A stretch of 64,000 bases of DNA from Parapristionchus giblindavisi (lineage: Eukaryota; Nematoda; Chromadorea; Rhabditida; Diplogasteridae): NCBI GenBank assembly GCA_943737045.1, contig CALSFV010000213.1:805001-869000 (forward strand). Reading direction: 5' to 3'. Both the position numbers and the translations under genes were made by a program. Below, piece by piece: positions 11,924-23,929 of this stretch; positions within the stretch are counted from its first letter, which is position 1; every line of letters begins with the position of its first letter. The notes beneath the pieces are model-generated. The model saw only the letters and a list, made by a program, of their open reading frames with translations. It was not told the origin of the DNA and ran no database searches.

Positions 11924-14900
11924 TCTTCTAAGATCAAGTTGCTGCCAAATCTGCGAACATTAATAGCATCGAAGACTAAAATAGATGACTTGGTTCTCGA
12001 AAATATCACACAGGTAAACAAAGGACAATGAATATCCCAGTGATAATTTGAGTCTTTTCGCTTGTACACTAAATACTGTTTCAAGCCTGTGTAGGAGCGA
12101 GGCTGTCTTTAAAAATATTTACAGATTAAGTAAACGATTTCTTTTACTATAAAACTTTCTCAGATAAATACAATATTTCAGATCAATAGCGAATTAGAAC
12201 ATATCGACTTATCTTTTTGCAAAACGATAACGGATATTTCTCCGATCAGAAGACTTACAAAGCTTAAAGTTCTTTCACTTCGAGCATTGAACATTAACAT
12301 GAATGATGTCGAAGAAGTTTTCCGAAAGCTCTCACTTCTGGAAGTTCTTGATATCAGTTTCACAACTGATAGGTACGGTGACCATATTCATGATGTTTGT
12401 GAATTATGCTTTGTTCAAAGGCTGAGAAAAGAAATAAATGAGGAATAAATTCAAGACAGGGAAATCGAATTTGATCTCATATTGACAAGTTCCAATTGTG
12501 ATGAAACAGTAAAGCATTCAATTTCAGCAACCTCTCGCTCGTATTGTTCAAGATTCTCGTAACTGGTGATGATTGTTTCTGGCCTAATCTTAGATCTCTC
12601 GATCTTTCACAGAATTCACTGGAAACATTAAATGAACTGGATATTGATATGTTCCTTGCCGCGATCATTGCAAAGCATCCACAGCTAACGATGTTGTACA
12701 TTTGCGGTAAATTTATTTTGGCTGTTTAATATTAAACTTTAATATAATATAATAACGTTTTAAAACACAGTATCCAAAGATATCTATCTATTGTGGCGTT
12801 CAAAGGTAAAAAAAAAGAAATGAAAAAAGAAAAACAGGAAATTAGATGTTAAACTGTTAGAAAATATTCTTTCAGGCTCTGCATTCGACGGAAGGAACTT
12901 TAGCAATAAAATTCCATCCAATCTCACAATTCTCAATGGCTCGAACCTTGTTTCATCATGTATTGAAAACCTAGCAGAATGTAGCGAAATTTCTCATGCA
13001 ATTCGAGCCCTTCATAATCTGCGAAATATCTTGGTATTTATTTTTGCGCAAATCACGCAAACGTAACACCACATTTTTTTGTGATTTCAGATTCATCATG
13101 ATATGTTCGAGAGAAAGCAAATAATCGATTGTTATCGCTTATGCATTCAAACTATGATTAAATATCCGAAAAGTTTTGACGTTCAAATTCTCGCCACATA
13201 TTTCTGCCTTGAATTCAGGTAGATGTTTATTCAATTTGCATTAAAGATGGAGGCCTTCGAATGTCTATGCAAATACGTAACATCATTTGTGCAATAGATT
13301 AGTGATATGCAAGAAATTAGCGTAATCAGGCATGTATCCTTTGGTGTAGTGGTAAATGCGCTGTCTTGTTAGCGTAACGTCGCGGGTTCGACACCTATTG
13401 CCGAACATTCTTATTTTCAAAATTTCGCGCCTTTGCCTGTACATCAAGCATGATTCGTTCATGATTCTAGCGATCAATAAGCTGAATTAGCATAAAATAA
13501 TCTATGAACGGTATGCAGAATCACTTTGGCTACATTTCTATCTTCACAGTTTGTTCACGAAAATATTCGCCGGACTCCACCTTTAATGAAACAAATTCTT
13601 ATCAAGCAATAAAAAACTTGAGTTACTGCATTTCTCTGAATTTCAGACCGTCTCATCTTCATTATCTGGACACAAACCTTTTATCCTTACTTGTTGATCG
13701 ATGCATTTACGCCGTAGAACGAAATCACGACTTACGATGGATAGTAGGTTTATCATAAATGATACTATGCGCAATATTGAGTCATAAGATTGTTTGAAGT
13801 TTGATAGGTCATTCGATCATGAAAAGATGTCTTACAATATTTGCTTTTACAACATAAATAATATTTCTCAGTTAACGACCCTTCACAGTCTGGAAGAAGA
13901 TATTCCTACCGAAATTATTGATTGGAGGAGAATTATCATTCTAGAAATCAATATATTGGAAAACACTTCAAACTTCGAGCAAATAAGAAGGTTATCTATA
14001 TTTTCTTGAACAACACACAATAAAAAAGTGTTGAGAAATATCACACTTCGGGTAATCAATAAACTTATTTTTTGCAGTACTTTACAAGATGTGTACTTTC
14101 ACTTGAATCAAATAAGTAAGGCAGAAAAAGAATCACTACTCTGGTATTTTGCCACTTAAAGTCTACTTAAACTTTCCCACTTTAAGTAGACTTTAAGTAA
14201 ACTTAAAGTGAGACGTAAGTCTACTTAAAGTGGTGTGGTATACTGTAATGCATTTCGTCAAATGTTCTTTCACTTAAAGTTTACTTAAAGTCTACTTAAA
14301 GTCTGTGACGTAGTTTAAGTAGACTTTAAGTGGCAAAATACCAGAGTAGTGGCCGAATCCAAGCTTTTATCAGTATTTATGGATAAATTACGACAGTTTT
14401 CCAAAGACTCCGAAGCATTTGAAATCTGTTCTTCCGCTATCTTTTACATTATCAAAACGTTTATAAATCTTTCTGGTGAGTTTCACACACTAAACAATTA
14501 AAGGCACATCCAGTGCTAATTTCAACTTCATTCGCAATAATCTCTCGTTGACAAAGAAAGCGAGAGAGTGCGGCCAGAGTGAAAAGTTTTTTTTCGGAGT
14601 GTGCCTTTGATGGTTTGTCGCAAAGTTTCAAAGCGATCATTACAGAAAAATGTTTCTTTGTTCGTTCCTATCTTGTTCACAACGGTATTATCCCTATTGT
14701 GTTTGACATCATCATCATCAGTTCCGCTGATTGCAGATGCTTATATGTGAGATATCTTGCAAGCAATTAGTTATTATGACAAAGTAATCTGTAGACGAGA
14801 GACTGCGCTCAACTTCTCATCTTTACTCTGGCCCGCGATGAATTTGAACGAATTTCTATAGAATCTCGACACTTGGAAATATTCAGGTATGTACTTTACG

Positions 14901-16803
14901 TATTTTGGTTCTCGGGTGACTTTTTTGCTATTTGGTCATGTGCTATTTTGTATTTTATAGCTAGAAAAGTTTAACAAAGCACGACTTTTATCTGGCTGTG
15001 AACTTGACATTTTGAAAATGTGTGCTGAGACGAGATAGAATGTACACCCCTAAAGAAGAATACAAAGAACGAAAATGATATGAACTTTTTAAACTGCACC
15101 ATTACAATTTTGAACTATTCCATTGCTAAAACAGTTGGCAAGGAAACTTCTGTTTGCATGTTGCCCTCAACAACAGCAATTTTGTATAGCTTATAGGGAG
15201 CGTAACCTTTCTTAATGGTCTTTTCGATGCACAATGGTATCTCGTTGTTACAGAACAGAGAAGTAATGTGCGCAATGAAGAGGCTACTGAGAAAGGCAAA
15301 TCTCACTATATAATGCAGAAAAAAAACAATTAAAAATATTCATTGGGCACACTATCATAAAATAAATATATTTTTTAAATCTCATTTATAAATTACCCAG
15401 TTTAAGATTTCATGGCTTATCAATCTCAATGAATTTCTTTTTCAAGGATTAGCACCTTTGTGTACTAATTTTACTTTTGCCATTTTGCAAAATATATATC
15501 TGATTGTCATTAAAAATGCATTCTAGTGGAATTGAAACGATGGATTCTAAGGATCGGTCGATTCTACTGGAATCACTGGCCCATTTATTGGCATCAAGAG
15601 CCCCGTGCGAGAGTATTCAACGATCAAAGGATAGGCTCCGTCAGATTTTGGTACTGGAAAGAATGAATCATACAAATTTAAACCGCTCTCGCAGACACTC
15701 TCGAGATTTGCGACGTGATGTTATGCAGGATATAAGGTAAATTTGAGACGCTGAATAAAGACTGAGAGAAAAATTGAAATCCACATCATATAAGACCTCC
15801 GAAGTGTTATATTTAACACTTTTTAAGATAAAATAACACAAAAAGAGTTAAGTATAACATTACAAATTTCTTTCGTGCTGTGGGTTACACTGTTATCTTT
15901 GTGAACTACACGAATAGACCATTCCCCCAATAAACTGATGTGTACTACTTGCATAAAACGTAATCTTTAGTTATAGTCTTACCTAAGATAATTAAATAAT
16001 TAAATATATAATAAAAAATATTAAATAAGAATAATTAAAGAAAGAAGATTCTTTTTATGACACATCAGATTCAGGGGAAACACTGCTGATTTCTATCTTG
16101 ATAAAGTGTTTAACTGTTAAAAAAACTGTTAACCGTTTCCAAAGAAACCGTTGTTTTCAAATTTTCCCTCTTCATTTTCCTCTTCTCTTGCACATTCGCT
16201 CCGTTCGTACAAATCCACTGAAACGCTCTAAAACGTTACAATGTCCGCTGAGTTTAATATGCTAATATTATTAATATAACATATTAATATACTTGTCCCG
16301 TCAAAGGGTCTCTCATGTTTTTTTAAAAATTTCAGATTCCGATTTTTGGTAAGATTGATTTCTCGTTTCGACGCTCCAGGGTCTCAGTTATTCGCAATTT
16401 CAATCATCCGCAAATTGTGCGACTACGAAACAATGGACTATGTTGAATACATTGAGTGAGACGAAACTTAACTGGCTCTGGAATTTCAAAACTTAAAGTG
16501 TACTTATCATTTTCACTTGAAGTAGACTTGTAAGTCTACTTCAAGTAATGTATATACGGTAATGCATTTCGTCAAATGTTGTTCACTTGAAGTAGACTTA
16601 AAGTAAACTTCAAGTCAGTGACATATTTTGAGTTGACTTTAAGTTTTGAATTACCAGAGGGTGAATGATCTAATCGTGTCATGTACAGTATTCTTCGAGA
16701 CGAGAGAGGTTTGGTGGCACTTGAGGACATTGTTAACCCATCATCGACTGCCTCGGAAGAGCTAAGAAAGATCGCTATAGAATTGTTAAATGTTGTACAA
16801 TGA
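10616..16803 (+). CDS. zyg-11-like: zyg-11-like gene (CRL2 substrate receptor family), 16 exons, disrupted in exon 11
   Basis: ZYG-11/ZER-1 proteins are leucine-rich plus armadillo-repeat substrate receptors of Cullin-2 ubiquitin ligases. Exons: 10616-10729, 11226-11322, 11643-11749, 11933-12013, 12182-12372, 12528-12706, 12876-13033, 13091-13218, 13647-13743, 13872-13990, 14078-14475 (interrupted), 14646-14746, 14795-14886, 15527-15736, 16336-16455 and 16689-16803 (TGA). All phases join, giving about 698 codons against roughly 740 in animal homologues. The N-terminus (LPYNISNRLVRRL) matches the family's VHL-box region. LRRs follow (LRSLDLSQNSLETL), then helical ARM repeats, and a C-terminus with the family's Gly-Leu-rich end (ERGLVALEDI). 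TE-A in exon 11 adds an immediate stop. Exon 13 and the exon 4 acceptor are the least certain. Confidence 0.8.
11842..11919. repeat. (TA)n microsatellite
   Basis: About 38 TA dinucleotides in intron 3 of the zyg-11-like gene, ending 13 bp before the exon 4 acceptor. Confidence 0.97.
13310..13500 (+). mobile_element. tRNA-derived SINE-like repeat in intron 8
   Basis: Box A-like GTGTAGTGGTAAATGC and box B-like GCGGGTTCGACACC sit at tRNA spacing (about 13340-13395), followed by a non-tRNA tail. The same body plus tail occurs in reverse at about 41510-41710, so this is a dispersed repeat and not a single tRNA gene. Confidence 0.6.
14139..14346. mobile_element. TE-A MITE inside exon 11 of the zyg-11-like gene
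   Basis: Perfect CTCTGGTATTTTGCC termini, flanked by TA (14137-14138 and 14347-14348). Removing the element and one TA restores an uninterrupted frame: codons ending TCA CTA at 14138 continue with GTG GCC at 14349. With the element present the frame stops inside its first repeat. The GT...AG in the two termini could be spliced as an intron, but the product would carry a TGA. Confidence 0.93.
16476..16659. mobile_element. diverged TE-A in last intron of the zyg-11-like gene
   Basis: Termini CTCTGGAATTTCAAAAC / GTTTTGAATTACCAGAG with the same ACTTAAAGT-type interior, about 184 bp, between exons 15 and 16. It is older than the exon 11 copy. Confidence 0.75.
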
Positions 16804-16953
16804 TTGCATATTGGAGAACAATATCTCTCATGAGAGGGTGATGGAGGATATAATTCAAAGACTTTTGTTCGATTACTTTTCGTTTACATTTACGTCTTCT
16901 GTGTGCTGAGAAGAGTTTTGCATTGTAACATGATATTTGTATTTATTTTTTTA

Positions 16954-16959
16954 AATAAA
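16954..16959 (+). terminator. candidate poly(A) signal of the zyg-11-like gene
   Basis: AATAAA about 150 nt after the TGA, in a T-rich context. Confidence 0.5.
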
Positions 16960-16974
16960 ATATTTTTATTTGCC

Positions 16975-17690
16975 TTTATGGTTTACGTATAGTTACGTGT
17001 TCATTCCGCAAATTTTATTTGTTGATATAATTCAATAAACATATTTCTTTGATGCATAGCTAATTCTACATTGATCTGAAAAATTTAAGTTGAAATTTAA
17101 AAAAAATCAATCTAAGTTGTCTTGAAAAGTAACATGTATGTATATTAATATTAGCAAAGGACTATTCAGTAACATCTAACTTTTTTTATCACGCCCAGAA
17201 ATACACACCTATAATAAGCATGAAATATAACACAACCAATGCTGAAACTTGCTTACATATCTTAGACTAGAATATATTCTATATATATATCATGATTATT
17301 TCAATTTAAGAACAATGAACTAATTTAATATAATTTATCATACTAGCTCTAATCAGTTCCTTCTGTTACAAACCGTGTGATCTCTGCAAAAAAAATGAAT
17401 GTACGATCTCTATTGCATGTATTCCTCGTTCAAAAGCCAGAGAAACAACATTATGGCAACAAAGAACTCCTTCCTTATAATATTATGATATTTTCTTTTT
17501 TTCTATTGGGAATGTTAAGGTTAAATCCCGTTATTCAAGGCATGCACACATGTTCCTTCGTGAGCTCTCTGCTATGCTAGTGATTATACAGGGCCAATTC
17601 AGTCCGGAGGAACTAATCTCATCTTCTGACCTACTTAAGACCTGTTGAGACACCAATCCAATTTGAAACTATTTTATTTATTTACTTTAA
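16975..17690. other. intergenic, no gene recognised
   Basis: A/T-rich sequence. One 67-codon open frame (17377-17580) has no splice or family support. Confidence 0.6.
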
Positions 17691-17699
17691 AAAAAATTG

Positions 17700-17835
17700 T
17701 TTTAGGAGTAGGATTTATCAACCGGGCACGGAAGGATTTGGGAGGGACAGAACTAATTCAGAGGAGAGTGAATTACAAGTATCTATACTTCTAGAGGCAC
17801 ATGCACTATGGGTAGTAGAAATCTTCTAAGGAGAA
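17700..17835 (-). mobile_element. LINE 3' remnant
   Basis: On the minus strand this matches the 3' end of the reverse-transcriptase ORF of the LINE at 21030-21130, including the segments corresponding to THTTCASR and FRAGLSNLP. Only the tail is present, typical of 5'-truncated non-LTR insertions. Confidence 0.65.
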
Positions 17836-18393
17836 TAATAGGATATGGATGAAATAAATGACAGTATTGTGAAGGAAGAATAGAAAAAAGACTAATTGAA
17901 TCGTATAAATTAAGCTTATGTATAGTACTATGAATAAATTGAATGTCATAAATAGCTCTTTTATATTCAAAGGTAACGAGGTTTAAGGATTTAAGTATAT
18001 CATGATAAGAAGAAACTATTCTCTTTTCTCATGGGGTAACTATGAAAGGGTAAGTGTCATAGGGCTGGTAGATCAAGATGACCAGACTGATTTTTTTGTT
18101 TTATCGTGATTATATTTTTATCGTCATTATATATTTATTCAACCTTACTACCTCGTTGTGGTATTGTATTTATGTGTCTCTAATGCATTTCTCTATGTAT
18201 CTCATTATCATTCTTACCTGAAACGCACATAAAGATATTATTATTTGACACTGTGATACTAAAATTATGTAAAAAAAAAGCTACAACTCTTCAATCAGGT
18301 TAGGCCGGTGGCAGTGTTAGCTCATCCCCTGCACGTCCCCCCTCTCTTTTTTCCACTTCTTTCCATTCCAATTCTGATTCTAATCTCTCATGT

Positions 18394-18801
18394 TTTTATG
18401 CAAATGCTCGTAGCCTTAGATCAAAGATTAGTTTTCTCTCCTTCCTCCTCGATTCTTTTATGTTTCTAGTTCTAGCATTCACCGAATCTTGGTTAAACTC
18501 TGAAGACAATGATTGCATGTTCATTGGTAGATCACCTGATTACATTATTTTCCGTACTGATAGACCTCGTAGTCCATCCCAAGGTAGAGGCGGAGGTGTT
18601 TGTCTTTTTGTTCATTCCTCACTCACTCCTATTCTTCATAAGTCTCTCACCGTTCCTGGTCTTGAAATTATTTCTGTTGATATACACCCTTCACCAACTT
18701 CTCATCTCCATCATAGTAAGATTAGACTAGTTCTTGTATATCGTGCCCCAAATTCGCCTATATCATCCAAACTCAATGCACGGATTGTCCCCACCCCCTA
18801 A
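18394..18801 (+). pseudogene. LINE AP-endonuclease domain, N-terminal part, frameshifted
   Basis: The frame reads YANARSLRSKI, then FTESWLN, RGGGVCLFVHSS and VYRAPNS, the usual order of an APE-type LINE endonuclease. It stops at 18799-18801. The remaining GDFNYPNIDW motif (from 18840) lies in another frame and leads into the RT ORF. A 30-bp tandem duplication (18771-18800/18801-18827) sits at the break, but a second indel is needed to explain the shift. Confidence 0.75.
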
Positions 18802-21170
18802 CTCAATGCACGGATTGTCCCCACCCTTCTGTTGTTTTAGGCGATTTCAATTATCCAAATATTGATTGGACCTCTTTATCATCGCAACCACATAATGATT
18901 TCCTTGATTTCACCATAGATCAACATTTTCATCAATTCGTTTCTTTCCCTACCAGAGTCAATCATGTCCTTGATTTGGTCCTTTCTAATTTTCCCATAAT
19001 AAGTTCTATTAAAGCTAGTCATCCTATCAGTGATCATACTAGTATTTCATTCTGTATATCATCTCCACCACCTATACGACACAAACCCCCTCCTATTAGA
19101 CAGTATCATCTAGCCAACTGGCAAGCCATAAATGATTCTATTTTCATGCACAATTGGACCTTTGCCCTTTCAAATCTACCTGTTAATGAGTCATACGAAT
19201 ATTTTGTTTGTTTTATTAATAATTTATTAGATGAATTTGTCCCTATTAAGTGCATACAGCCTACTTCTCAGTATCCCCGCTCACTTCGTATATTGTATTC
19301 TAAGTTACAAAGATATCACAAAGTTGCCCCTAATTCCGTTCTAACGACCAATATTAGAAACAAGTTCAGTAGATCTCTTCGTCAATTTGAATGTGATTTA
19401 GAGCTCAAAGCTATCCACTCCCCTAATACAAAGTCATTCTATAATTTATGTAAAAGTCGTCTCAAATCTTCTAGCTCTGATGTTTCTGGTGTTGTTGATT
19501 TGAATAGTAATTTATTATTAAATAGTCAAGCAAAGGCAAATGCTTTCTCTGAATATTTCACCAGTGTTCAAACCCCTCCCCAATTGTCCCCACTTCCTAA
19601 AATAATCCAGGAAACGAATTCATTTGATCTACCCTATATAAGTCCAGCACAAATTTTGTCCGCCATATCGAACCTAGTCCCCAAGAACAATACCTCTCCT
19701 GACTCTATACCAAATCTTGTATATCTTAAGTGCAAGACCTCCATTGTTGTTCCTCTCACAATTATATTCAATCAATCACTCACTACTTCTAATATCCCCC
19801 TTGCTTGGAAATGTGCTATTGTTAAGCCTATCCCTAAAAAACCTAGAAATAATAATATTAGCAATTATAGACCCATTTCGTTAACATCTACTTCATCTAA
19901 AATCTTTGAAAAAATTTTAATTGATTGTATTGTAACTTACCTTGATGAACATAGCATTTTAGATACCCATCAAGCTGGATTTCGTAGTAATCGTTCTACC
20001 TCTACCCAATTAGTCGAAACATATTCAAATTATATGTCCTATCACTCTCGTGGTACATCCATTGACTCCATTTATTTTGACTATGCAAAGGCATTTGATA
20101 GTATTGATCATAGATCATTGTTGTTCAAACTTTCAAAACTTGGTTTTTCTGATCATATTGTTGCATGGTTTAAGTCCTATTTATTCGGTCGTACACAGTC
20201 CATATTTGTTGATAACACCTTTTCTCCTCCTGCGCCCATTGTATCAGGTGTTCCTCAAGGTTCTAGTATTGGCTCCTTATTATTCATTTTATATCTAAAC
20301 GATATCCAATCCATTATCCCTCCTAATATCCACCATGGCATATTTGCTGATGATATCAAGATTTACGCCCCTGTCCCATCTTCATCTGTAGATATTCAAA
20401 ATACCATTGACCAAATCTCCGAATGGAGCCAATTATGGAATATGACCCTCTCCCCATCGAAATGTACTGTAATGCATTTTGGACCTCTTAAAAATAGAAC
20501 TGTTTATTACCTCGATGGTCATGCTTTATCTCCTTCTTCTATTGTTAAAGACTTAGGAATTCACATGACCCCTAATTTAAAGTTTAATGACCACATCTCC
20601 ATTATCTCTAATAGAGCTAGACAAAGGGCTAATATTCTTTTCAAGACCATATATTCTAATTCAAACGAAATCTTCCTTAAAGCTTATTGTGTATATGTTA
20701 GACCCATTCTTGAATCATCTACTGTTGTATTTAACCCCTCCACAAAGCATCTTACTGATTGTCTTGATGATGTCCAAAGGAATTATACTAAAAGAATATT
20801 CGCCAAATGTCGTTTACCATCCACTTCTTATCACAATAGACTTAGTTTCCTTAAACTTCCGACCCTTGAATATAGGCGAGCTATTTACGATATTCAATTC
20901 ATACATAGCACTATACACCAAGTAAACCTGTTTGAGTCAACCAATTTATTCACTGTTCATCCTTCTAGATATTGTCGTCTATCGCACCCATTGCGTATTG
21001 TTCTCCCTTATAAGATTTCTTCTACTCATACCACATGTGCTTCTAGATGTATTGACACTTCGAATAAACTATCCCCTGAATTAGTTCTCTCCCCACAAAT
21101 AACCTTCCGTGCAGGGTTATCAAATCTCCCTCCCAATCTCATCATTAAAGTTTCTCTAATTCGTCCCTGA
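18802..21170 (+). CDS. LINE ORF: endonuclease C-terminus plus reverse transcriptase
   Basis: Open from about 18802 to the TGA at 21168-21170; residues below are numbered from codon 18975. Endonuclease end: GDFNYPNIDW (18840 on). RT motifs in order: YRPISLTS, QAGFRSNRST, FDYAKAFDSIDH (residue 368), SGVPQGSSIGSLLF (about 424) and catalytic FADD (457-460). The C-terminal domain ends TFRAGLSNLP. The active-site Asp pair is intact, so this part could be functional, but the upstream frameshift makes the element probably inactive. Clade: CR1/Jockey superfamily by motif spelling; the exact clade is not determined. Confidence 0.85.
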
Positions 21171-21358
21171 ACCCCTTCCTTTGAAAACTGCCACCGAGCC
21201 CAATCCGAAATCGCGTATAAGCGACGGAAATCCATCTCTCCTCTTTCCTGTGTTATTAATGTGATTATGAACATTTATATTTGATGGAATAAATAAATAA
21301 AATAAATAAAATAAATGTAAAAATATCAAAGAAAATGCACAGTAACTCTGAAACATAC

Positions 21359-21425
21359 GTTTTGGGAATGTTGCGCACGAAGACTGTTTCCTTCACCTCG
21401 ATGTCACCCATGGTGAAGGGGATGC
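21359..21425 (-). other. candidate orphan exon, minus strand
   Basis: 67 nt between a CTTCAG acceptor and a GTATGT donor, open as IPFTMGDIEVKETVFVRN. Splice sites and frame look real and codon use is unlike the surrounding A/T-rich DNA. No neighbouring exon with matching phase was found, and the LINE lies directly downstream. Either a remnant, or an exon of a gene with long introns. Confidence 0.35.
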
Positions 21426-21439
21426 CTGAAGCAATATGA

Positions 21440-22210
21440 GGTTAGGGCCACATAAATGCATCGATGGAGAAATTGCACTATGTCCAATCAAAATTCCCAT
21501 TGAGTGTAGTAGTCCTTTGCTCAGAAAGAGGGTAAGATATTAGTGATAAAATGATTTCGTTGAAGCTAAATGCGATAAAATGTAGGGGAACTCCAGAGGA
21601 AGGACGGGCAAACGAGATTCGACCGGTGAGATTCTATTCAAAGCAAGGTAGTACTCTCTCTATCCATCTGTCTCTCAACCTCACTGTCTCTCTAACTCTC
21701 ACTATATCTCATAGTATAATACACTCTACCTCTTCCTCTCCATATTTCTTTCGTTGCACCCTCTCCCATACGTTTCGTATGTGCAAAACACGAAAATATC
21801 CCGTGAAACGAATAGAGTGAACAACAAAACACAAATTTTGGAAATTAGAAACTGCATTTGGTCGTGCAATGTCTAAATAATAAACAATGGTCCCAATAAT
21901 ATCAATAAAGTCATAGCTCTCAAATATTGGATAGTGTTATATTGTTTTTTTTTCCATTTTATGAGAACTGAGTTTTGACCTTTATAACTCCTTTCGTTTC
22001 AAAGGCCTTATGGGGCGAACATTAGCAGCTAGAGTTAGCCTCTATATTGATAAAACGCATTTATGCTTTTATTTTATAAAATAGACAATAGAGCCGCCGC
22101 AGCAGTCGAATCAGTCATCCCTTTAGAGGTCATCCCTCATTTTTTTCTTTTTTCCCTTTTATTATAATATCTGGTTCTGTTTGATCTATTCTTTCGACAT
22201 GCGGCCATGC
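21440..22210. other. intergenic, nothing assigned
   Basis: Contains a CT-rich simple-sequence stretch (about 21650-21770) and A/T-rich DNA; no supported gene. Confidence 0.5.
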
Positions 22211-22215
22211 TACCT

Positions 22216-22360
22216 TCAATTCATCTTAACAGGCGCAAAATGCAATAACAAAAGAGATTTCTGAACCTGGTTGCCCTCATCCTTAATCTCCGCATTACTT
22301 CTGTAAGGAATGCATCCATCGCCTGGGTATAGAACGTCAAATGAATCCAGCGAGACAAAT
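22216..22360 (-). other. candidate terminal exon, minus strand
   Basis: After a TTTTAAG acceptor the frame reads FVSLDSFDVLYPGDGCIPY and continues to TGA at 22216-22218. A GTAAGT donor-like site lies upstream on the same strand (about 22409). It looks protein-like but is not recognised. It could belong to the same lost gene as 21359-21425, though the phases cannot be linked directly. Confidence 0.3.
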
Positions 22361-22421
22361 CTTAAAATTTGCTCCAATGCTCCAAAAATGGAATGGAAAA
22401 TAAATACTTACGAAAAGACTA

Positions 22422-22886
22422 ATGCGCTGTTACATTTGCCTTACGTGCCCACGCCGTAACGGCGGAGTGTGTTACATTTCGTTACGAGTCCGTCGCCGTA
22501 AATTTTGAAGTGTGTTAGGTCTCGAGTGGAAAACCCTGAATGGCAATGTTGATACGGTAAGAAGTTACCGTAATCATCGATCAATAATGGTTGACCACCG
22601 TAACCTTTTACAGTAGTTTAATGATCCATCAGGGTTTTCCACTCGAGACCCAACACACTTCGAAGCTCCCGTTGACGGATCCGTCATCCGTAAATGCATC
22701 GTTACATTTGCCTTCCGTGCCTTCGCCGTAATGCACTGTTACATTTGCGTTGCGTGCCTACGCCGTAACCCCCTCCGTCGCCTCTCCGACGCGGCGGAGG
22801 GGGTTACGGCGTAGGCACGTAAGGCAAATGTAACGATGCATAACGCCGTTACGGCGTAGACACGTAAGGCAAATGTAACAGTGCAT
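22422..22886. mobile_element. TE-H fold-back element
   Basis: The termini, TGTTACATTTGCCTTACGTG and its complement, repeat several times inside in both orientations. A GC-rich hairpin is centred near 22790 and an inner inverted pair (GTCTCGAGTGGAAAACCCTGA and its complement) at about 22517/22645. Related ends flank the mariner at 39617-40886. Confidence 0.75.
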
Positions 22887-23035
22887 AAACATTTCACAGT
22901 ATACATATTTTTGTTCTAGAATATAATTGCTCATTCACTTCTTATATTTACTGCATGCAGTGAGTATTTCTCTTAGTAATCGATTTTCTTAGAAGAAGTA
23001 AAAGAACGGTCGATTCTAAAAGAATACCATAAAAT

Positions 23036-23097
23036 GAAACCTGCGCCCTCAGAAGAGGACTGCGGCATGAACGCTGTACCTCAGACCACTCGGCATG
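23036..23097 (-). tRNA. tRNA-Leu/Ser-like pseudogene
   Basis: The minus strand reads GCCGAGTGGTCTGAGG, a class II tRNA D-arm, then a variable-arm-like segment and GCGCAGGTTTCA in place of box B. The T arm is broken and the acceptor stem is absent, so it is not a working tRNA. Confidence 0.45.
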
Positions 23098-23339
23098 ATC
23101 ATTTACAGTGGAATAACAATTGTTGTTTCGAAGTCATAAAATTAATGTAATCAACAGGTCATTAACCCTTGTAAGCGTGTAAAGTTAGTAAATAGTCTCA
23201 GGTTAAGATTTAATGAGAAATTGTCATTATATCAAGGGCAGATGCAAAGGAGAGTCAGACGTGGCGGCACTTTATTTTTCTATTATATTACTTTTCCTGA
23301 AAATATGATAGAACGATAGCTCGAGTGTTATTTTTCATT

Positions 23340-23910
23340 ATTGTGCCATATTACAAGTTTCATTTTAAACTCCCTTTTCAATCCTCTAATATGATAGAAC
23401 TGTTTGCTAATGGTCGACTATCTTGAATCAATGGCCTATCAGTGCTGCATATTGCAAAATCTATAAAAATTTTCAGCTCTTCTGACAACCGAAAAAAACT
23501 CTAAAAAATGTTTCAGAAATCCATGAACTACTTGTTTGATAATAATGTGCTCATGATTATTAGACAAATTAAAATACATTTGAGTGTGAAGAGAGAAGGA
23601 GTCCATCCCCTTCTTTCTTTCGTTTCTCAGAGCAACAAATGACAGTCATCAATGAAATGGGAAAAGAATAGAAGAGCTTCTATGGCCTTCTCTTTTTATG
23701 GGCTTGGAAAGGATAGATCTGGGACAGTTTACATACAATTTGCATGACGTGAGACGTTGAAGATATTATAATATGAAACTTGATCTTTACTTGTAGGTCA
23801 CAATATTATTCATCCGATCGTTTTGATTCAACATATCTTCAATCAGGATATCTCCGATCGGTTAAGGGTCAAATTCAGCGATCCTCCTCGTACCACGGAA
23901 AGAATCAGGG
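23340..23910 (+). repeat. dispersed repeat, copy 1
   Basis: Aligns with 25560-25990 over most of its length. Shared blocks include AATGTTTCAGAAATCCAT, TCATGATTATTAGACAAAT and TCGTACCACGGAAAGAATCA. Copies differ by small indels; class unknown. Confidence 0.7.
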
Positions 23911-23929
23911 GGGCGCCCGTTTCGGCAAC

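Larger units (their letters stand above)
18100..21305 (+). mobile_element. non-LTR retrotransposon (CR1/Jockey-like LINE)
   Basis: The 5' leader (about 18140-18230) is shared with the minus-strand LINE at about 47650-47770. Then follow an AP-endonuclease region, a long reverse-transcriptase frame, a 3' tail with GCGACGGAAATCCATCT, and a terminal (AAATAA)n run at 21288-21315. The 3' tail matches the fragment at 37450-37640, which supports the 3' boundary. Confidence 0.85.

Noticed and set aside
11754..12084. Frames with long Ile-Tyr repeats
   Set aside because: Translation of the (TA)n microsatellite in intron 3 of the zyg-11-like gene.
14139..14346. TE-A acting as a harmless new intron in exon 11
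   Set aside because: Splicing at the GT and AG of its ends adds nine bases that include an in-frame TGA. Other donor/acceptor pairs tried by eye gave a frameshift or stop.
15115..15306. 63-codon minus-strand frame with a hydrophobic start, nested in intron 13 of the zyg-11-like gene
   Set aside because: The N-terminus looks signal-like but there is no second line of evidence: no paired exon, no repeat copy and no known family. A transcript would be needed.
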